From contig JBBELK010000931.1 of NCBI GenBank assembly GCA_037783545.1, positions 62,001 to 126,000 of the forward strand: 64,000 nt of DNA. The letters are read 5' to 3'. Position 1 is the stretch's first letter; the number at the start of each line of letters is the position of its first letter. Below are positions 35,039 to 48,589 of this stretch, in pieces. Below the pieces are notes generated by a model that searched no databases, had not been told where the DNA came from, and saw only the letters and a program-made list of their open reading frames with translations. The stretch is from Henricia sp. BOLD:AAB3569 (lineage: Eukaryota; Echinodermata; Asteroidea; Spinulosida; Echinasteridae). A program made the position numbers and the translations under genes.

Positions 35039-37979
35039 AGCAATTTCCCGTTTAAACCGACCGAGTTATCGTTGAATCTAGCAAAAACTCCCTGCCGTCA
35101 CAGTTTTCGCTCAAGCAGATGCCGCTTTCGGGAAACATTGCGTCCGAAGTGGTCGCAATTTTGGAACTGAAGGAATGTCCAGACAAACTTGAAATCTTGC
35201 CTGCTTTAACAACTCTATATCCCAAACGTATTCTGCAAATTTCAGCAATTTCCCGTTTAAACCGACCGAGTTATCGGTGAATCTAGCAAAAACTCCCTGC
35301 CGGCACAGTTTTCGCACAAGCAGACGCCGCTTTCCGGAAACATTCCATCTGAAGTGGTCGCTATTTTGGAACTGAAGGAATGTCCATACAAACTTCAAAT
35401 TGTGCCTGCTAAAACAACTCTATATCCCAAACGTATTCTGCAAATTTCAGCAATTTCCCGTTTAAACCGACCGAGTTATCGTTGAATCAAGCAAAAACTC
35501 CCTGCCGTCACAGTTTTCGCTCAAGCAGATGCCGCTTTCGGGAAACATTGCGTCCGAAGTGGTCGCTATTTTGGAACTGAAGGAATGTTCAGACAAACTT
35601 GAAATGTTGACTGCTAAAACAACTCTATATCCCAAACGTATTCTGCAAGTTTCAGCAATTTCCCGTTTAAACCGACCGAGTTATCGGTGAATCTAGCAAA
35701 AACTCCCTGCCGTCACAGTTTTCGCACAGCAGATGCCGCTTTCGGGAAACATTGCGTCCGAAGTGGTCGCTATTTTGGAACTGAAGGAATGTTCAGACAC
35801 AACTTGAAATTTTGACTGCTTTAACAACTCTATATCCCAAACGTATTCTGCAAATTTCAGCAATTTCCAGTTTAAACCGACCGAGTTATCGTTGAATCTA
35901 GCAAAAACTCCCTGCCGTCACAGTTTTCGCTCAAGCAGATGCCGCTTCGGGAAACATTGCGTCCGAAGTGGTCGCTATTTTGGAACTGAAGGAATGTTCA
36001 GACAAACTTGAAATTTTGACTGCTTTAACAACTCTATATCCCAAACGTATTCTGCAAATTTCAGCAATTTCCCGTTTAAACCGACCGAGTTATCGTTGAA
36101 TCAAGCAAAAACTCCCTGCCGTCACAGTTTTCGCTCAAGCAGATGCCGCTTTCGGGAAACATTGCGTCCGAAGTGGTCGCTATTTTGGAACTGAAGGAAT
36201 GTTCAGACAAACTTGAAATTTTGACTGCTTTAACAACTGTATATCCCAAACGTATTCTGCAAATTTCAGCAATTTCCAGTTTAAACCGACCGAGTTATCG
36301 TTGAATCTAGCAAAAACTCCCTGCCGGCACAGTTTTCGCACAACCGGACGCCTCTTTCCGGAAACATTCCATCTGAAGTGGTCGCTATTTTGGAACAGAA
36401 GGAATGTTCAGACAAACTTGAAATTTTGACTGCTTTAACAACTCTATATCCCAAACGTATTCTGCAAATTTCAGCAATTTCCAGTTTAAACCGACCGAGT
36501 TATCGTTGAATCTAGCAAAAACTCCCTGCCGTCACATTTTTCGCTGAAGCAGATGCCGTTTTCGGGAAACATTGCGTCCGAAGTGGTCGCTATTTTGGAA
36601 CTGAAGGAATGTTCAGACAAACTTGAAATTTTGACTGCTTTAACAACTCTATATCCCAAACGTATTCTGCAAATTTCAGCAATTTCCCGTTTAAACTGAC
36701 CGAGTTATCGTCACAGTTTTCGCACAAGCAGATGCCGCTTTCGGGAAACATTGCGTCCGAAGTGGTCGCTATTTTGGAACTGAAGGAATGTTCAGACAAA
36801 CTTGAAATTTTGACTGCTTTAACAACTCTATATCCCAAACGTATTCTGCAAATTTCAGCAATTTCCCGTTTAAACCGACCGAGTTATCGTTGAATCTAGC
36901 AAAAACTCCCTGCCGTCACAGTTTTCGCTCAAGCAGATGCCGCTTTCGGGAAACATTGCGTCCGAAGTGGTCGCTATTTTGGAACTAAAGGAATGTCCAG
37001 ACAAACTTGAAATCTTGCCTGCTTTAACAACTCTATATCCCAAACGTATTCTGCAAATTTCAGCAATTTCCAGTTTAAACCGACCGAGTTATCGTTGAAT
37101 CTAGCAAAAACTCCCTGCCGTCACAGTTTTCGCTCAAGCAGATGCCGCTTCGGGAAACATTGCGTCCGAAGTGGTCGCTATTTTGGAACTGAAGGAATGT
37201 TCAGACAAACTTGAAATTTTGACTGCTTTAACAACTCTATATCCCAAACGTATTCTGCAAATTTCAGCAATTTCCAGTTTAAACCGACCGAGTTATCGTT
37301 GAATCTAGCAAAAACTCCCTGCCGGCACAGTTTTCGCACAACCGGACGCCTCTTTCCGGAAACATTCCATCTGAAGTGGTCGCTATTTTGGAACAGAAGG
37401 AATGTTCAGACAAACTTGAAATTTTGACTGCTTTAACAACTCTATATCCCAAACGTATTCTGCAAATTTCAGCAATTTCCAGTTTAAACCGACCGAGTTA
37501 TCGTTGAATCTAGCAAAAACTCCCTGCCGTCACATTTTTCGCTCAAGCAGATGCCGCTTTCGGGAAACATTGCGTCCGAAGTGGTCGCTATTTTGGAACT
37601 GAAGGAATGTTCAGACAAACTTGAAATTTTGACTGCTTTAACAACTCTATATCCCAAACGTATTCTGCAAATTTCAGCAATTTCCCGTTTAAACTGACCG
37701 AGTTATCGTCACAGTTTTCGCACAAGCAGATGCCGCTTTCGGGAAACATTGCGTCCGAAGTGGTCGCTATTTTGGAACTGAAGGAATGTTCAGACAAACT
37801 TGAAATTTTGACTGCTTTAACAACTCTATATCCCAAACGTATTCTGCAAATTTCAGCAATTTCCCGTTTAAACCGACCGAGTTATCGTTGAATCTAGCAA
37901 AAACTCCCTGCCGTCACAGTTTTCGCTCAAGCAGATGCCGCTTTCGGGAAACATTGCGTCCGAAGTGGTCGCTATTTTG
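35039..37979 (+). repeat. 2.9-kb block, second copy (source 29,380-32,320)
   Basis: The offset is 5,659 bp throughout. Shared marks are GCCGCTTCGGG (30,283 and 35,942), CGCTGAAGCAGATGCCGTTT (30,883 and 36,542), and the 179-bp units at 30944/36603 and 31942/37601. A private change in this copy is CAACTGTATATCC near 36,237. The match ends where this copy has GGAACAGAAGG and the source GGAACTAAAGG. Confidence 0.8.
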
Positions 37980-39562
37980 GAACAGAAGGAATGTTCAGAC
38001 AAACTTGAAATCTTGCCTGCTTTAACAACTCTATATCCCAAACGTATTCTGCAAATTTCAGCAATTTCCCGTTTAAACCGACCGAGTTATCGTTGAATCT
38101 AGCAAAAACTCCCTGCCGTCACATTTTTCGCTGAAGCAGATGCCGTTTTCGGGAAACATTGCGTCCGAAGTGGTCGCTATTTTGGAACTGAAGGAATGTT
38201 CAGACAAACTTGAAATTTTGACTGCTTTAACAACTCTATATCCCAAACGTATTCTGCAAATTTCAGCAATTTCCCGTTTAAACTGACCGAGTTATCGTCA
38301 CAGTTTTCGCACAAGCAGATGCCGCTTTCGGGAAACATTGCGTCCGAAGTGGTCGCTATTTTGGAACTGAAGGAATGTTCAGACAAACTTGAAATTGTGA
38401 CTGCTTTAACAACTCTATATCCCAAACGTATTCTGCAAATTTCAGCAATTTCCCGTTTAAACCGACCGAGTTATCGTTGAATCTAGCAAAAACTCCCTGC
38501 CGTCACAGTTTTCGCTCAAGCAGATGCCGCTTTCGGGAAACATTGCGTCCGAAGTGGTCGCTATTTTGGAACTAAAGGAATGTCCAGACAAACTTGAAAT
38601 CTTGCCTGCTTTAACAACTCTATATCCCAAACGTATTCTGCAAATTTCAGCAATTTCCAGTTTAAACCGACCGAGTTATCGTTGAATCTAGCAAAAACTC
38701 CCTGCCGTCACAGTTTTCGCTCAAGCAGATGCCGCTTCGGGAAACATTGCGTCCGAAGTGGTCGCTATTTTGGAACTGAAGGAATGTTCAGACAAACTTG
38801 AAATTTTGACTGCTTTAACAACTCTATATCCCAAACGTATTCTGCAAATTTCAGCAATTTCCAGTTTAAACCGACCGAGTTATCGTTGAATCTAGCAAAA
38901 ACTCCCTGCCGGCACAGTTTTCGCACAACCGGACGCCTCTTTCCGGAAACATTCCATCTGAAGTGGTCGCTATTTTGGAACAGAAGGAATGTTCAGACAA
39001 ACTTGAAATTTTGACTGCTTTAACAACTCTATATCCCAAACGTATTCTGCAAATTTCAGCAATTTCCAGTTTAAACCGACCGAGTTATCGTTGAATCTAG
39101 CAAAAACTCCCTGCCGTCACATTTTTCGCTCAAGCAGATGCCGCTTTCGGGAAACATTGCGTCCGAAGTGGTCGCTATTTTGGAACTGAAGGAATGTTCA
39201 GACAAACTTGAAATTTTGACTGCTTTAACAACTCTATATCCCAAACGTATTCTGCAAATTTCAGCAATTTCCCGTTTAAACTGACCGAGTTATCGTCACA
39301 GTTTTCGCACAAGCAGATGCCGCTTTCGGGAAACATTGCGTCCGAAGTGGTCGCTATTTTGGAACTGAAGGAATGTTCAGACAAACTTGAAATTTTGACT
39401 GCTTTAACAACTCTATATCCCAAACGTATTCTGCAAATTTCAGCAATTTCCCGTTTAAACCGACCGAGTTATCGTTGAATCTAGCAAAAACTCCCTGCCG
39501 TCACAGTTTTCGCTCAAGCAGATGCCGCTTTCGGGAAACATTGCGTCCGAAGTGGTCGCTAT
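36483..39562 (+). repeat. 1,587-bp tandem duplication
   Basis: The CGCTGAAGCAGATG variant at 36,542 and 38,129, and the 179-bp units at 36603/38190 and 37601/39188, are 1,587 bp apart (998 + 589). The second copy has a private AATTGTGACTGC near 38,394. Confidence 0.8.
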
Positions 39563-39805
39563 TTTGGAACTAAAGGAATGTCCAGACAAACTTGAAATCT
39601 TGCCTGCTTTAACAACTCTATATCCCAAACGTATTCTGCAAATTTCAGCAATTTCCCGTTTAAACCGTCCGAGTTATCGGTGAATCTAGCAAAAACTCCC
39701 TGCCGGCACAGTTTTCGCACAAGCAGACGCCGCTTTCCCGAAACATTCCATCTGAAGTGGTCGCTATTTTGGAACTGAAGGAATGTCCAGACAAACTTCA
39801 AATTG

Positions 39806-41160
39806 TGCCTGCTAAAACAACTCTATATCCCAAACGTATTCTGCAAATTTCAGCAATTTCCCGTTTAAACCGACCGAGTTATCGTTGAATCAAGCAAAAA
39901 CTCCCTGCCGTCACAGTTTTCGCTCAAGCAGATGCCGCTTTCGGGAAACATTGCGTCCGAAGTGGTCGCTATTTTGGAACTGAAGGAATGTTCAGACAAA
40001 CTTGAAATGTTGACTGCTAAAACAACTCTATATCCCAAACGTATTCTGCAAGTTTCAGCAATTTCCCGTTTAAACCGACCGAGTTATCGGTGAATCTAGC
40101 AAAAACTCCCTGCCGTCACAGTTTTCGCACAGCAGATGCCGCTTTCGGGAAACATTGCGTCCGAAGTGGTCGCTATTTTGGAACTGAAGGAATGTTCAGA
40201 CACAACTTGAAATTTTGACTGCTTTAACAACTCTATATCCCAAACGTATTCTGCAAATTTCAGCAATTTCCAGTTTAAACCGACCGAGTTATCGTTGAAT
40301 CTAGCAAAAACTCCCTGCCGTCACATTTTTCGCTCAAGCAGATGCCGCTTTCGGGAAACATTGCGTCCGAAGTGGTCGCTATTTTGGAACTGAAGGAATG
40401 TTCAGACAAACTTGAAATTTTGACTGCTTTAACAACTCTATATCCCAAACGTATTCTGCAAATTTCAGCAATTTCCCGTTTAAACTGACCGAGTTATCGT
40501 CACAGTTTTCGCACAAGCAGATGCCGCTTTCGGGAAACATTGCGTCCGAAGTGGTCGCTATTTTGGAACTGAAGGAATGTTCAGACAAACTTGAAATTTT
40601 GACTGCTTTAACAACTCTATATCCCAAACGTATTCTGCAAATTTCAGCAATTTCCCGTTTAAACCGACCGAGTTATCGTTGAATCTAGCAAAAACTCCCT
40701 ACCGTCACAGTTTTCGCTCAAGCAGATGCCGCTTTCGGGAAACATTGCGTCCGAAGTGGTCGCTATTTTGGAACTAAAGGAATGTCCAGACAAACTTGAA
40801 ATCTTGCCTGCTTTAACAACTCTATATCCCAAACGTATTCTGCAAATTTCAGCAATTTCCCGTTTAAACCGTCCGAGTTATCGGTGAATCTAGCAAAAAC
40901 TCCCTGCCGGCACAGTTTTCGCACAAGCAGACGCCGCTTTCCCGAAACATTCCATCTGAAGTGGTCGTTATTTTGGAACTGAAGGAATGTCCAGACAAAC
41001 TTCAAATTGTGCCTGCTAAAACAACTCTATATCCCAAACGTATTCTGCAAATTTCAGCAATTTCCCGTTTAAACCGACCGAGTTATCGTTGGATCTAGCA
41101 AAAACTCCCTGCCGTCACAGTTTTCGCACAAGCAGATGCCGCTTTCGGGAAACATTGCGT
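39806..41160 (+). repeat. Block copied from 33,175-34,530 (offset 6,631)
   Basis: The private CTCCCTACCGTC of 34,070 recurs at 40,701, exactly 6,631 bp later, with the same order of neighbours on both sides. GTGGTCGTTATTTTGG near 40,968 is private to this copy. The match ends near 41,160, where this copy reads TTGCGTCTGAAG. Confidence 0.8.
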
Positions 41161-42299
41161 CTGAAGTGGTCGCTATTTTGGAACTGAAGGAATGTCCATA
41201 CAAACTTCAAATTGTGCCTGCTAAAACAACTCTATATCCCAAACGTATTCTGCAAATTTCAGCAATTTCCAGTTTAAACCGACCGAGTTATCGTTGAATC
41301 TAGCAAAAACTCCCTGCCGGCACAGTTTTCGCTCAAGCAGATGCCGCTTCGGGAAACATTGCGTCCGAAGTGGTCGCTATTTTGGAACTGAAGGAATGTT
41401 CAGACAAACTTGAAATTTTGACTGCTTTAACAACTCTATATCCCAAACGTATTCTGCAAATTTCAGCAATTTCCCGTTTAAACCGACCGAGTTATCGTTG
41501 AATCAAGCAAAAACTCCCTGCCGTCACAGTTTTCGCTCAAGCAGATGCCGCTTTCGGGAAACATTGCGTCCGAAGTGGTCGCTATTTTGGAACTGAAGGA
41601 ATGTTCAGACAAACTTGAAATGTTGACTGCTAAAAGAACTCTATATCCCAAACGTATTCTGCAAGTTTCAGCAATTTCCCGTTTAAACCGACTGAGTTAT
41701 CGGTGAATCTAGCAAAAACTCCCTGCCGTCACAGTTTTCGCACAAGCAGATGCCGCTTTCGGGAAACATTGCGTCCGAAGTGGTCGCTATTTTGGAACTG
41801 AAGGAATGTTCAGACACAACTTGAAATTTTGACTGCTTTAACAACTCTATATCCCAAACGTATTCTGCAAATTTCAGCAATTTCCAGTTTAAACCGACCG
41901 AGTTATCGTTGAATCTAGCAAAAACTCCCTGCCGTCACAGTTTTCGCACAACCGGACGCCTCTTTCCGGAAACATTCCATCTGAAGTGGTCGCTATTTTG
42001 GAACAGAAGGAATGTTCAGACAAACTTGAAATTTTGACTGCTTTAACAACTCTATATCCCAAACGTATTCTGCAAGTTTCAGCAATTTCCCGTTTAAACC
42101 GACCGAGTTATCGGTGAATCTAGCAAAAACTCCCTGCCGTCACAGTTTTTGCACAGCAGATGCCGCTTTCGGGAAACATTGCGTCCGAAGTGGTCGCTAT
42201 TTTGGAACTGAAGGAATGTTCAGACACAACTTGAAATTTTGACTGCTTTAACAACTCTATATCCCAAACGTATTCTGCAAATTTCAGCAATTTCCAGTT

Positions 42300-44366
42300 T
42301 AAACCGACCGAGTTATCGTTGAATCTAGCAAAAACTCCCTGCCGTCACAGTTTTCGCTCAAGCAGATGCCGCTTCGGGAAACATTGCGTCCGAAGTGGTC
42401 GCTATTTTGGAACTGAAGGAATGTTCAGACAAACTTGAAATTTTGACTGCTTTAACAACTCTATATCCCAAACGTATTCTGCAAATTTCAGCAATTTCCC
42501 GTTTAAACCGACCGAGTTATCGTTGAATCAAGCAAAACTCCCTGCCGTCACAGTTTTCGCTCAAGCAGATGCCGCTTTCGGGAAACATTGCGTCCGAAGT
42601 GGTCGCTATTTTGGAACTGAAGGAATGTTCAGACAAACTTGAAATGTTGACTGCTAAAAGAACTCTATATCCCAAACGTATTCTGCAAGTTTCAGCAATT
42701 TCCCGTTTAAACCGACTGAGTTATCGGTGAATCTAGCAAAAACTCCCTGCCGTCACAGTTTTCCCACAAGCAGATGCCGCTTTCGGGAAACATTGCGTCC
42801 GAAGTGGTCGCTATTTTGGAACTGAAGGAATGTTCAGACACAACTTGAAATTTTGACTGCTTTAACAACTCTATATCCCAAACGTATTCTGCAAATTTCA
42901 GCAATTTCCAGTTTAAACCGACCGAGTTATCGTTGAATCTAGCAAAAACTCCCTGCCGTCACAGTTTTCGCACAACCGGACGCCTCTTTCCGGAAACATT
43001 CCATCTGAAGTGGTCGCTATTTTGGAACAGAAGGAATGTTCAGACAAACTTGAAATTTTGACTGCTTTAACAACTCTATATCCCAAACGTATTCTGCAAA
43101 TTTCAGCAATTTCCCGTTTAAACTGACCGAGTTATCGTCACAGTTTTCGCACAAGCAGATGCCGCTTTCGGGAAACATTGCGTCCGAAGTGGTCGCTATT
43201 TTGGAACTGAAGGAATGTTCAGACAAACTTGAAATTTTGACTGCTTTAACAACTCTATATCCCAAACGTATTCTGCAAATTTCAGCAATTTCCCGTTTAA
43301 ACCGACCGAGTTATCGTTGAATCTAGCAAAAACTCCCTGCCGTCACAGTTTTCGCTCAAGCAGATGCCGCTTCGGGAAACATTGCGTCCGAAGTGGTCGC
43401 TATTTTGGAACTGAAGGAATGTTCAGACAAACTTGAAATTTTGACTGCTTTAACAACTCTATATCCCAAACGTATTCTGCAAATTTCAGCAATTTCCCGT
43501 TTAAACCGACCGAGTTATCGTTGAATCAAGCAAAACTCCCTGCCGTCACAGTTTTCGCTCAAGCAGATGCCGCTTTCGGGAAACATTGCGTCCGAAGTGG
43601 TCGCTATTTTGGAACTGAAGGAATGTTCAGACAAACTTGAAATGTTGACTGCTAAAAGAACTCTATATCCCAAACGTATTCTGCAAGTTTCAGCAATTTC
43701 CCGTTTAAACCGACTGAGTTATCGGTGAATCTAGCAAAAACTCCCTGCCGTCACAGTTTTCCCACAAGCAGATGCCGCTTTCGGGAAACATTGCGTCCGA
43801 AGTGGTCGCTATTTTGGAACTGAAGGAATGTTCAGACACAACTTGAAATTTTGACTGCTTTAACAACTCTATATCCCAAACGTATTCTGCAAATTTCAGC
43901 AATTTCCAGTTTAAACCGACCGAGTTATCGTTGAATCTAGCAAAAACTCCCTGCCGTCACAGTTTTCGCACAACCGGACGCCTCTTTCCGGAAACATTCC
44001 ATCTGAAGTGGTCGCTATTTTGGAACAGAAGGAATGTTCAGACAAACTTGAAATTTTGACTGCTTTAACAACTCTATATCCCAAACGTATTCTGCAAATT
44101 TCAGCAATTTCCCGTTTAAACTGACCGAGTTATCGTCACAGTTTTCGCACAAGCAGATGCCGCTTTCGGGAAACATTGCGTCCGAAGTGGTCGCTATTTT
44201 GGAACTGAAGGAATGTTCAGACAAACTTGAAATTTTGACTGCTTTAACAACTCTATATCCCAAACGTATTCTGCAAATTTCAGCAATTTCCCGTTTAAAC
44301 CGACCGAGTTATCGTTGAATCTAGCAAAAACTCCCTGCCGTCACAGTTTTCGCTCAAGCAGATGCC
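42300..44366 (+). repeat. 998-bp tandem duplication with private marks
   Basis: Two rare changes occur once in each copy, 998 bp apart: GAATCAAGCAAAACTCCC (one A lost; about 42,525 and 43,523) and TTTTCCCACAAGC (42,763 and 43,761). The 179-bp units at 43030 and 44028 keep the same spacing. The related segment at 41.7 kb lacks both changes, so they arose before this duplication but after the split from that segment. Confidence 0.85.
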
Positions 44367-47009
44367 GCTTTCGGGAAACATTGCGTCCGAAGTGGTCGCA
44401 ATTTTGGAACTGAAGGAATGTCCAGACAAACTTGAAATCTTGCCTGCTTTAACAACTCTATATCCCAAACGTATTCTGCAAATTTCAGCAATTTCCCGTT
44501 TAAACCGACCGAGTTATCGGTGAATCTAGCAAAAACTCCCTGCCGGCACAGTTTTCGCACAAGCAGACGCCGCTTTCCGGAAACATTCCATTCGAAGTGG
44601 TCGCTATTTTGGAACTGAAGGAATGTCCATACAAACTTCAAATTGTGCCTGCTAAAACAACTCTATATCCCAAACGTATTCTGCAAATTTCAGCAATTTC
44701 CCGTTTAAACCGACCGAGTTATCGTTGAATCAAGCAAAAACTCCCTGCCGTCACAGTTTTCGCACAAGCAGATGCCGCTTTCGGGAAACATTGCGTCCGA
44801 AGTGGTCGCTATTTTGGAACTGAAGGAATGTTCAGACAAACTTGAAATTTTGACTGCTTTAACAACTCTATATCCCAAACGTATTCTGCAAATTTCAGCA
44901 ATTTCCAGTTTAAACCGACTGAGTTATCGTTGAATCTAGCAAAAACTCCCTGCCGGCACAGTTTTCGCACAACCGGACGCCTCTTTCCGGAAACATTCCA
45001 TCTGAAGTGGTCGCTATTTTGGAACAGAAGGAATGTTCAGACAAACTTGAAATTTTGACTGCTTTAACAACTCTATATCCCAAACGTATTCTGCAAATTT
45101 CAGCAATTTCCCGTTTAAACTGACCGAGTTATCGTCACAGTTTTCGCACAAGCAGATGCCGCTTTCGGGAAACATTGCGTCCGAAGTGGTCGCTATTTTG
45201 GAACTGAAGGAATGTTCAGACAAACTTGAAATGTTGACTGCTTTAACAACTCTATATCCCAAACGTATTCTGCAAATTTCAGCAATTTCCCGTTTAAACC
45301 GACCGAGTTATCGTTGAATCTAGCAAAAACTCCCTGCCGTCACAGTTTTCGCTCAAGCAGATGCCGCTTTCGGGAAACATTGCGTCCGAAGTGGTCGCAA
45401 TTTTGGAACTGAAGGAATGTTCAGACACAACTTGAAATTTTGACTGCTTTAACAACTCTATATCCCAAACGTATTCTGCAAATTTCAGCAATTTCCAGTT
45501 TAAACCGACCGAGTTATCGTTGAATCTAGCAAAAACTCCCTGCCGTCACAGTTTTCGCACAACCGGACGCCTCTTTCCGGAAACATTCCATCTGAAGTGG
45601 TCGCTATTTTGGAACAGAAGGAATGTTCAGACAAACTTGAAATTTTGACTGCTTTAACAACTCTATATCCCAAACGTATTCTGCAAATTTCAGCAATTTC
45701 CCGTTTAAACTGACCGAGTTATCGTCACAGTTTTCGCACAAGCAGATGCCGCTTTCGGGAAACATTGCGTCCGAAGTGGTCGCTATTTTGGAACTGAAGG
45801 AATGTTCAGACAAACTTGAAATTTTGACTGCTTTAACAACTCTATATCCCAAACGTATTCTGCAAATTTCAGCAATTTCCCGTTTAAACCGACCGAGTTA
45901 TCGTTGAATCTAGCAAAAACTCCCTGCCGTCACAGTTTTCGCTCAAGCAGATGCCGCTTTCGGGAAACATTGCGTCCGAAGTGGTCGCAATTTTGGAACT
46001 GAAGGAATGTCCAGACAAACTTGAAATCTTGCCTGCTTTAACAACTCTATATCCCAAACGTATTCTGCAAATTTCAGCAATTTCCCGTTTAAACCGACCG
46101 AGTTATCGGTGAATCTAGCAAAAACTCCCTGCCGGCACAGTTTTCGCACAAGCAGACGCCGCTTTCCGGAAACATTCCATTCGAAGTGGTCGCTATTTTG
46201 GAACTGAAGGAATGTCCATACAAACTTCAAATTGTGCCTGCTAAAACAACTCTATATCCCAAACGTATTCTGCAAATTTCAGCAATTTCCCGTTTAAACC
46301 GACCGAGTTATCGTTGAATCAAGCAAAAACTCCCTGCCGTCACAGTTTTCGCACAAGCAGATGCCGCTTTCGGGAAACATTGCGTCCGAAGTGGTCGCTA
46401 TTTTGGAACTGAAGGAATGTTCAGACAAACTTGAAATTTTGACTGCTTTAACAACTCTATATCCCAAACGTATTCTGCAAATTTCAGCAATTTCCAGTTT
46501 AAACCGACTGAGTTATCGTTGAATCTAGCAAAAACTCCCTGCCGGCACAGTTTTCGCACAACCGGACGCCTCTTTCCGGAAACATTCCATCTGAAGTGGT
46601 CGCTATTTTGGAACAGAAGGAATGTTCAGACAAACTTGAAATTTTGACTGCTTTAACAACTCTATATCCCAAACGTATTCTGCAAATTTCAGCAATTTCC
46701 CGTTTAAACTGACCGAGTTATCGTCACAGTTTTCGCACAAGCAGATGCCGCTTTCGGGAAACATTGCGTCCGAAGTGGTCGCTATTTTGGAACTGAAGGA
46801 ATGTTCAGACAAACTTGAAATGTTGACTGCTTTAACAACTCTATATCCCAAACGTATTCTGCAAATTTCAGCAATTTCCCGTTTAAACCGACCGAGTTAT
46901 CGTTGAATCTAGCAAAAACTCCCTGCCGTCACAGTTTTCGCTCAAGCAGATGCCGCTTTCGGGAAACATTGCGTCCGAAGTGGTCGCAATTTTGGAACTG
47001 AAGGAATGT
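43815..47009 (+). repeat. 1,589-bp tandem duplication
   Basis: The rare ATTCCATTCGAAGTGG at 44,589 and 46,178, the ACCGACTGAGTTATCG units, and the 179-bp units at 44028/45617 and 45027/46616 are all 1,589 bp apart. Later units to the right carry ATTCCATTTGAAGTGG at the same place, one base from this form. Confidence 0.82.
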
Positions 47010-48231
47010 CCAGACAAACTTGAAATCTTGCCTGCTTTAACAACTCTATATCCCAAACGTATTCTGCAAATTTCAGCAATTTCCCGTTTAAACCGACCGA
47101 GTTATCGGTGAATCTAGCAAAAACTCCCTGCCGGCACAGTTTTCGCACAAGCAGACGCCGCTTTCCGGAAACATTCCATTTGAAGTGGTCGCTATTTTGG
47201 AACTGAAGGAATGTCCATACAAACTTCAAATTGTGCCTGCTAAAACAACTCTATATCCCAAACGTATTCTGCAAATTTCAGCAATTTCCCGTTTAAACCG
47301 ACCGAGTTATCGTTGAATCAAGCAAAAACTCCCTGCCGTCACAGTTTTCGCTCAAGCAGATGCCGCTTTCGGGAAACATTGCGTCCGAAGTGGTCGCTAT
47401 TTTGGAACTGAAGGAATGTTCAGACAAACTTGAAATGTAGACTGCTAAAACAACTCTATATCCCAAACGTATTCTGCAAGTTTCAGCAATTTCCCGTTTA
47501 AACCGACCGAGTTATCGGTGAATCTAGCAAAAACTCCCTGCCGTCACAGTTTTCGCACAAGCAGATGCCGCTTTCGGGAAACATTGCGTCCGAAGTGGTC
47601 GCTATTTTGGAACTGAAGGAATGTTCAGACACAACTTGAAATTTTGACTGCTTTAACAACTCTATATCCCAAACGTATTCTGCAAATTTCAGCAATTTCC
47701 AGTTTAAACCGACCGAGTTATCGTTGAATCTAGCAAAAACTCCCTGCCGTCACAGTTTTCGCTCAAGCAGATGCCGCTTTCGGGAAACATTGCGTCCGAA
47801 GTGGTCGCTATTTTGGAACTGAAGGAATGTTCAGACACAACTTGAAATTTTGACTGCTTTAACAACTCTATATCCCAAACGTATTCTGCAAATTTCAGCA
47901 ATTTCCAGTTTAAACCGACCGAGTTATCGTTGAATCTAGCAAAAACTCCCTGCCGTCACAGTTTTCGCTCAAGCAGATGCCGCTTTCGGGAAACATTGCG
48001 TCCGAAGTGGTCGCTATTTTGGAACTGAAGGAATGTTCAGACAAACTTGAAATTTTGACTGCTTTAACAACTCTATATCCCAAACGTATTCTGCAAATTT
48101 CAGCAATTTCCAGTTTAAACCGACTGAGTTATCGTTGAATCTAGCAAAAACTCCCTGCCGTCACAGTTTTCGCACAACCGGACGCCTCTTTCCGGAAACA
48201 TTCCATCTGAAGTGGTCGCTATTTTGGAACA
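46616..48231 (+). repeat. 1,616-bp eight-monomer higher-order repeat
   Basis: One 179-bp unit plus seven full units, two of them with the one-base gain CAGACACAAC, give 1,616 bp. The same eight-unit order recurs at 51,640-53,255 (offset 5,024) and 54,460-56,075 (offset 7,844). Diagnostic marks are ATTCCATTTGAAG and AAATGTAGACTGC, which recur across the right-hand part of the window. Confidence 0.82.
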
Positions 48232-48589
48232 GAAGGAATGTTCAGACAAACTTGAAATTTTGACTGCTTTAACAACTCTATATCCCAAACGTATTCTGCA
48301 AATTTCAGCAATTTCCCGTTTAAACTGACCGAGTTATCGTCACAGTTTTCGCACAAGCAGATGCCGCTTTCGGGAAACATTGCGTCCGAAGTGGTCGCTA
48401 TTTTGGAACTGAAGGAATGTTCAGACAAACTTGAAATGTTGACTTCTTTAACAACTCTATATCCCAAACGTATTCTGCAAATTTCAGCAATTTCCCGTTT
48501 AAACTGACCGAGTTATCGTCACAGTTTTCGCACAAGCAGATGCCGCTTTCGGGAAACATTGCGTCCGAAGTGGTCGCTATTTTGGAACT
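48232..48589 (+). repeat. Two 179-bp monomers directly in tandem
   Basis: Units starting at 48232 and 48411 both carry the 26-bp deletion. Everywhere else in the window a 179-bp unit is followed by at least two full-length monomers. The first of the pair begins with the GGAACAGAAGG variant, the second with GGAACTGAAGG and a private GACTTCTTTAAC change near 48,443. This is most simply a one-monomer unequal exchange at the short unit. Confidence 0.85.
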
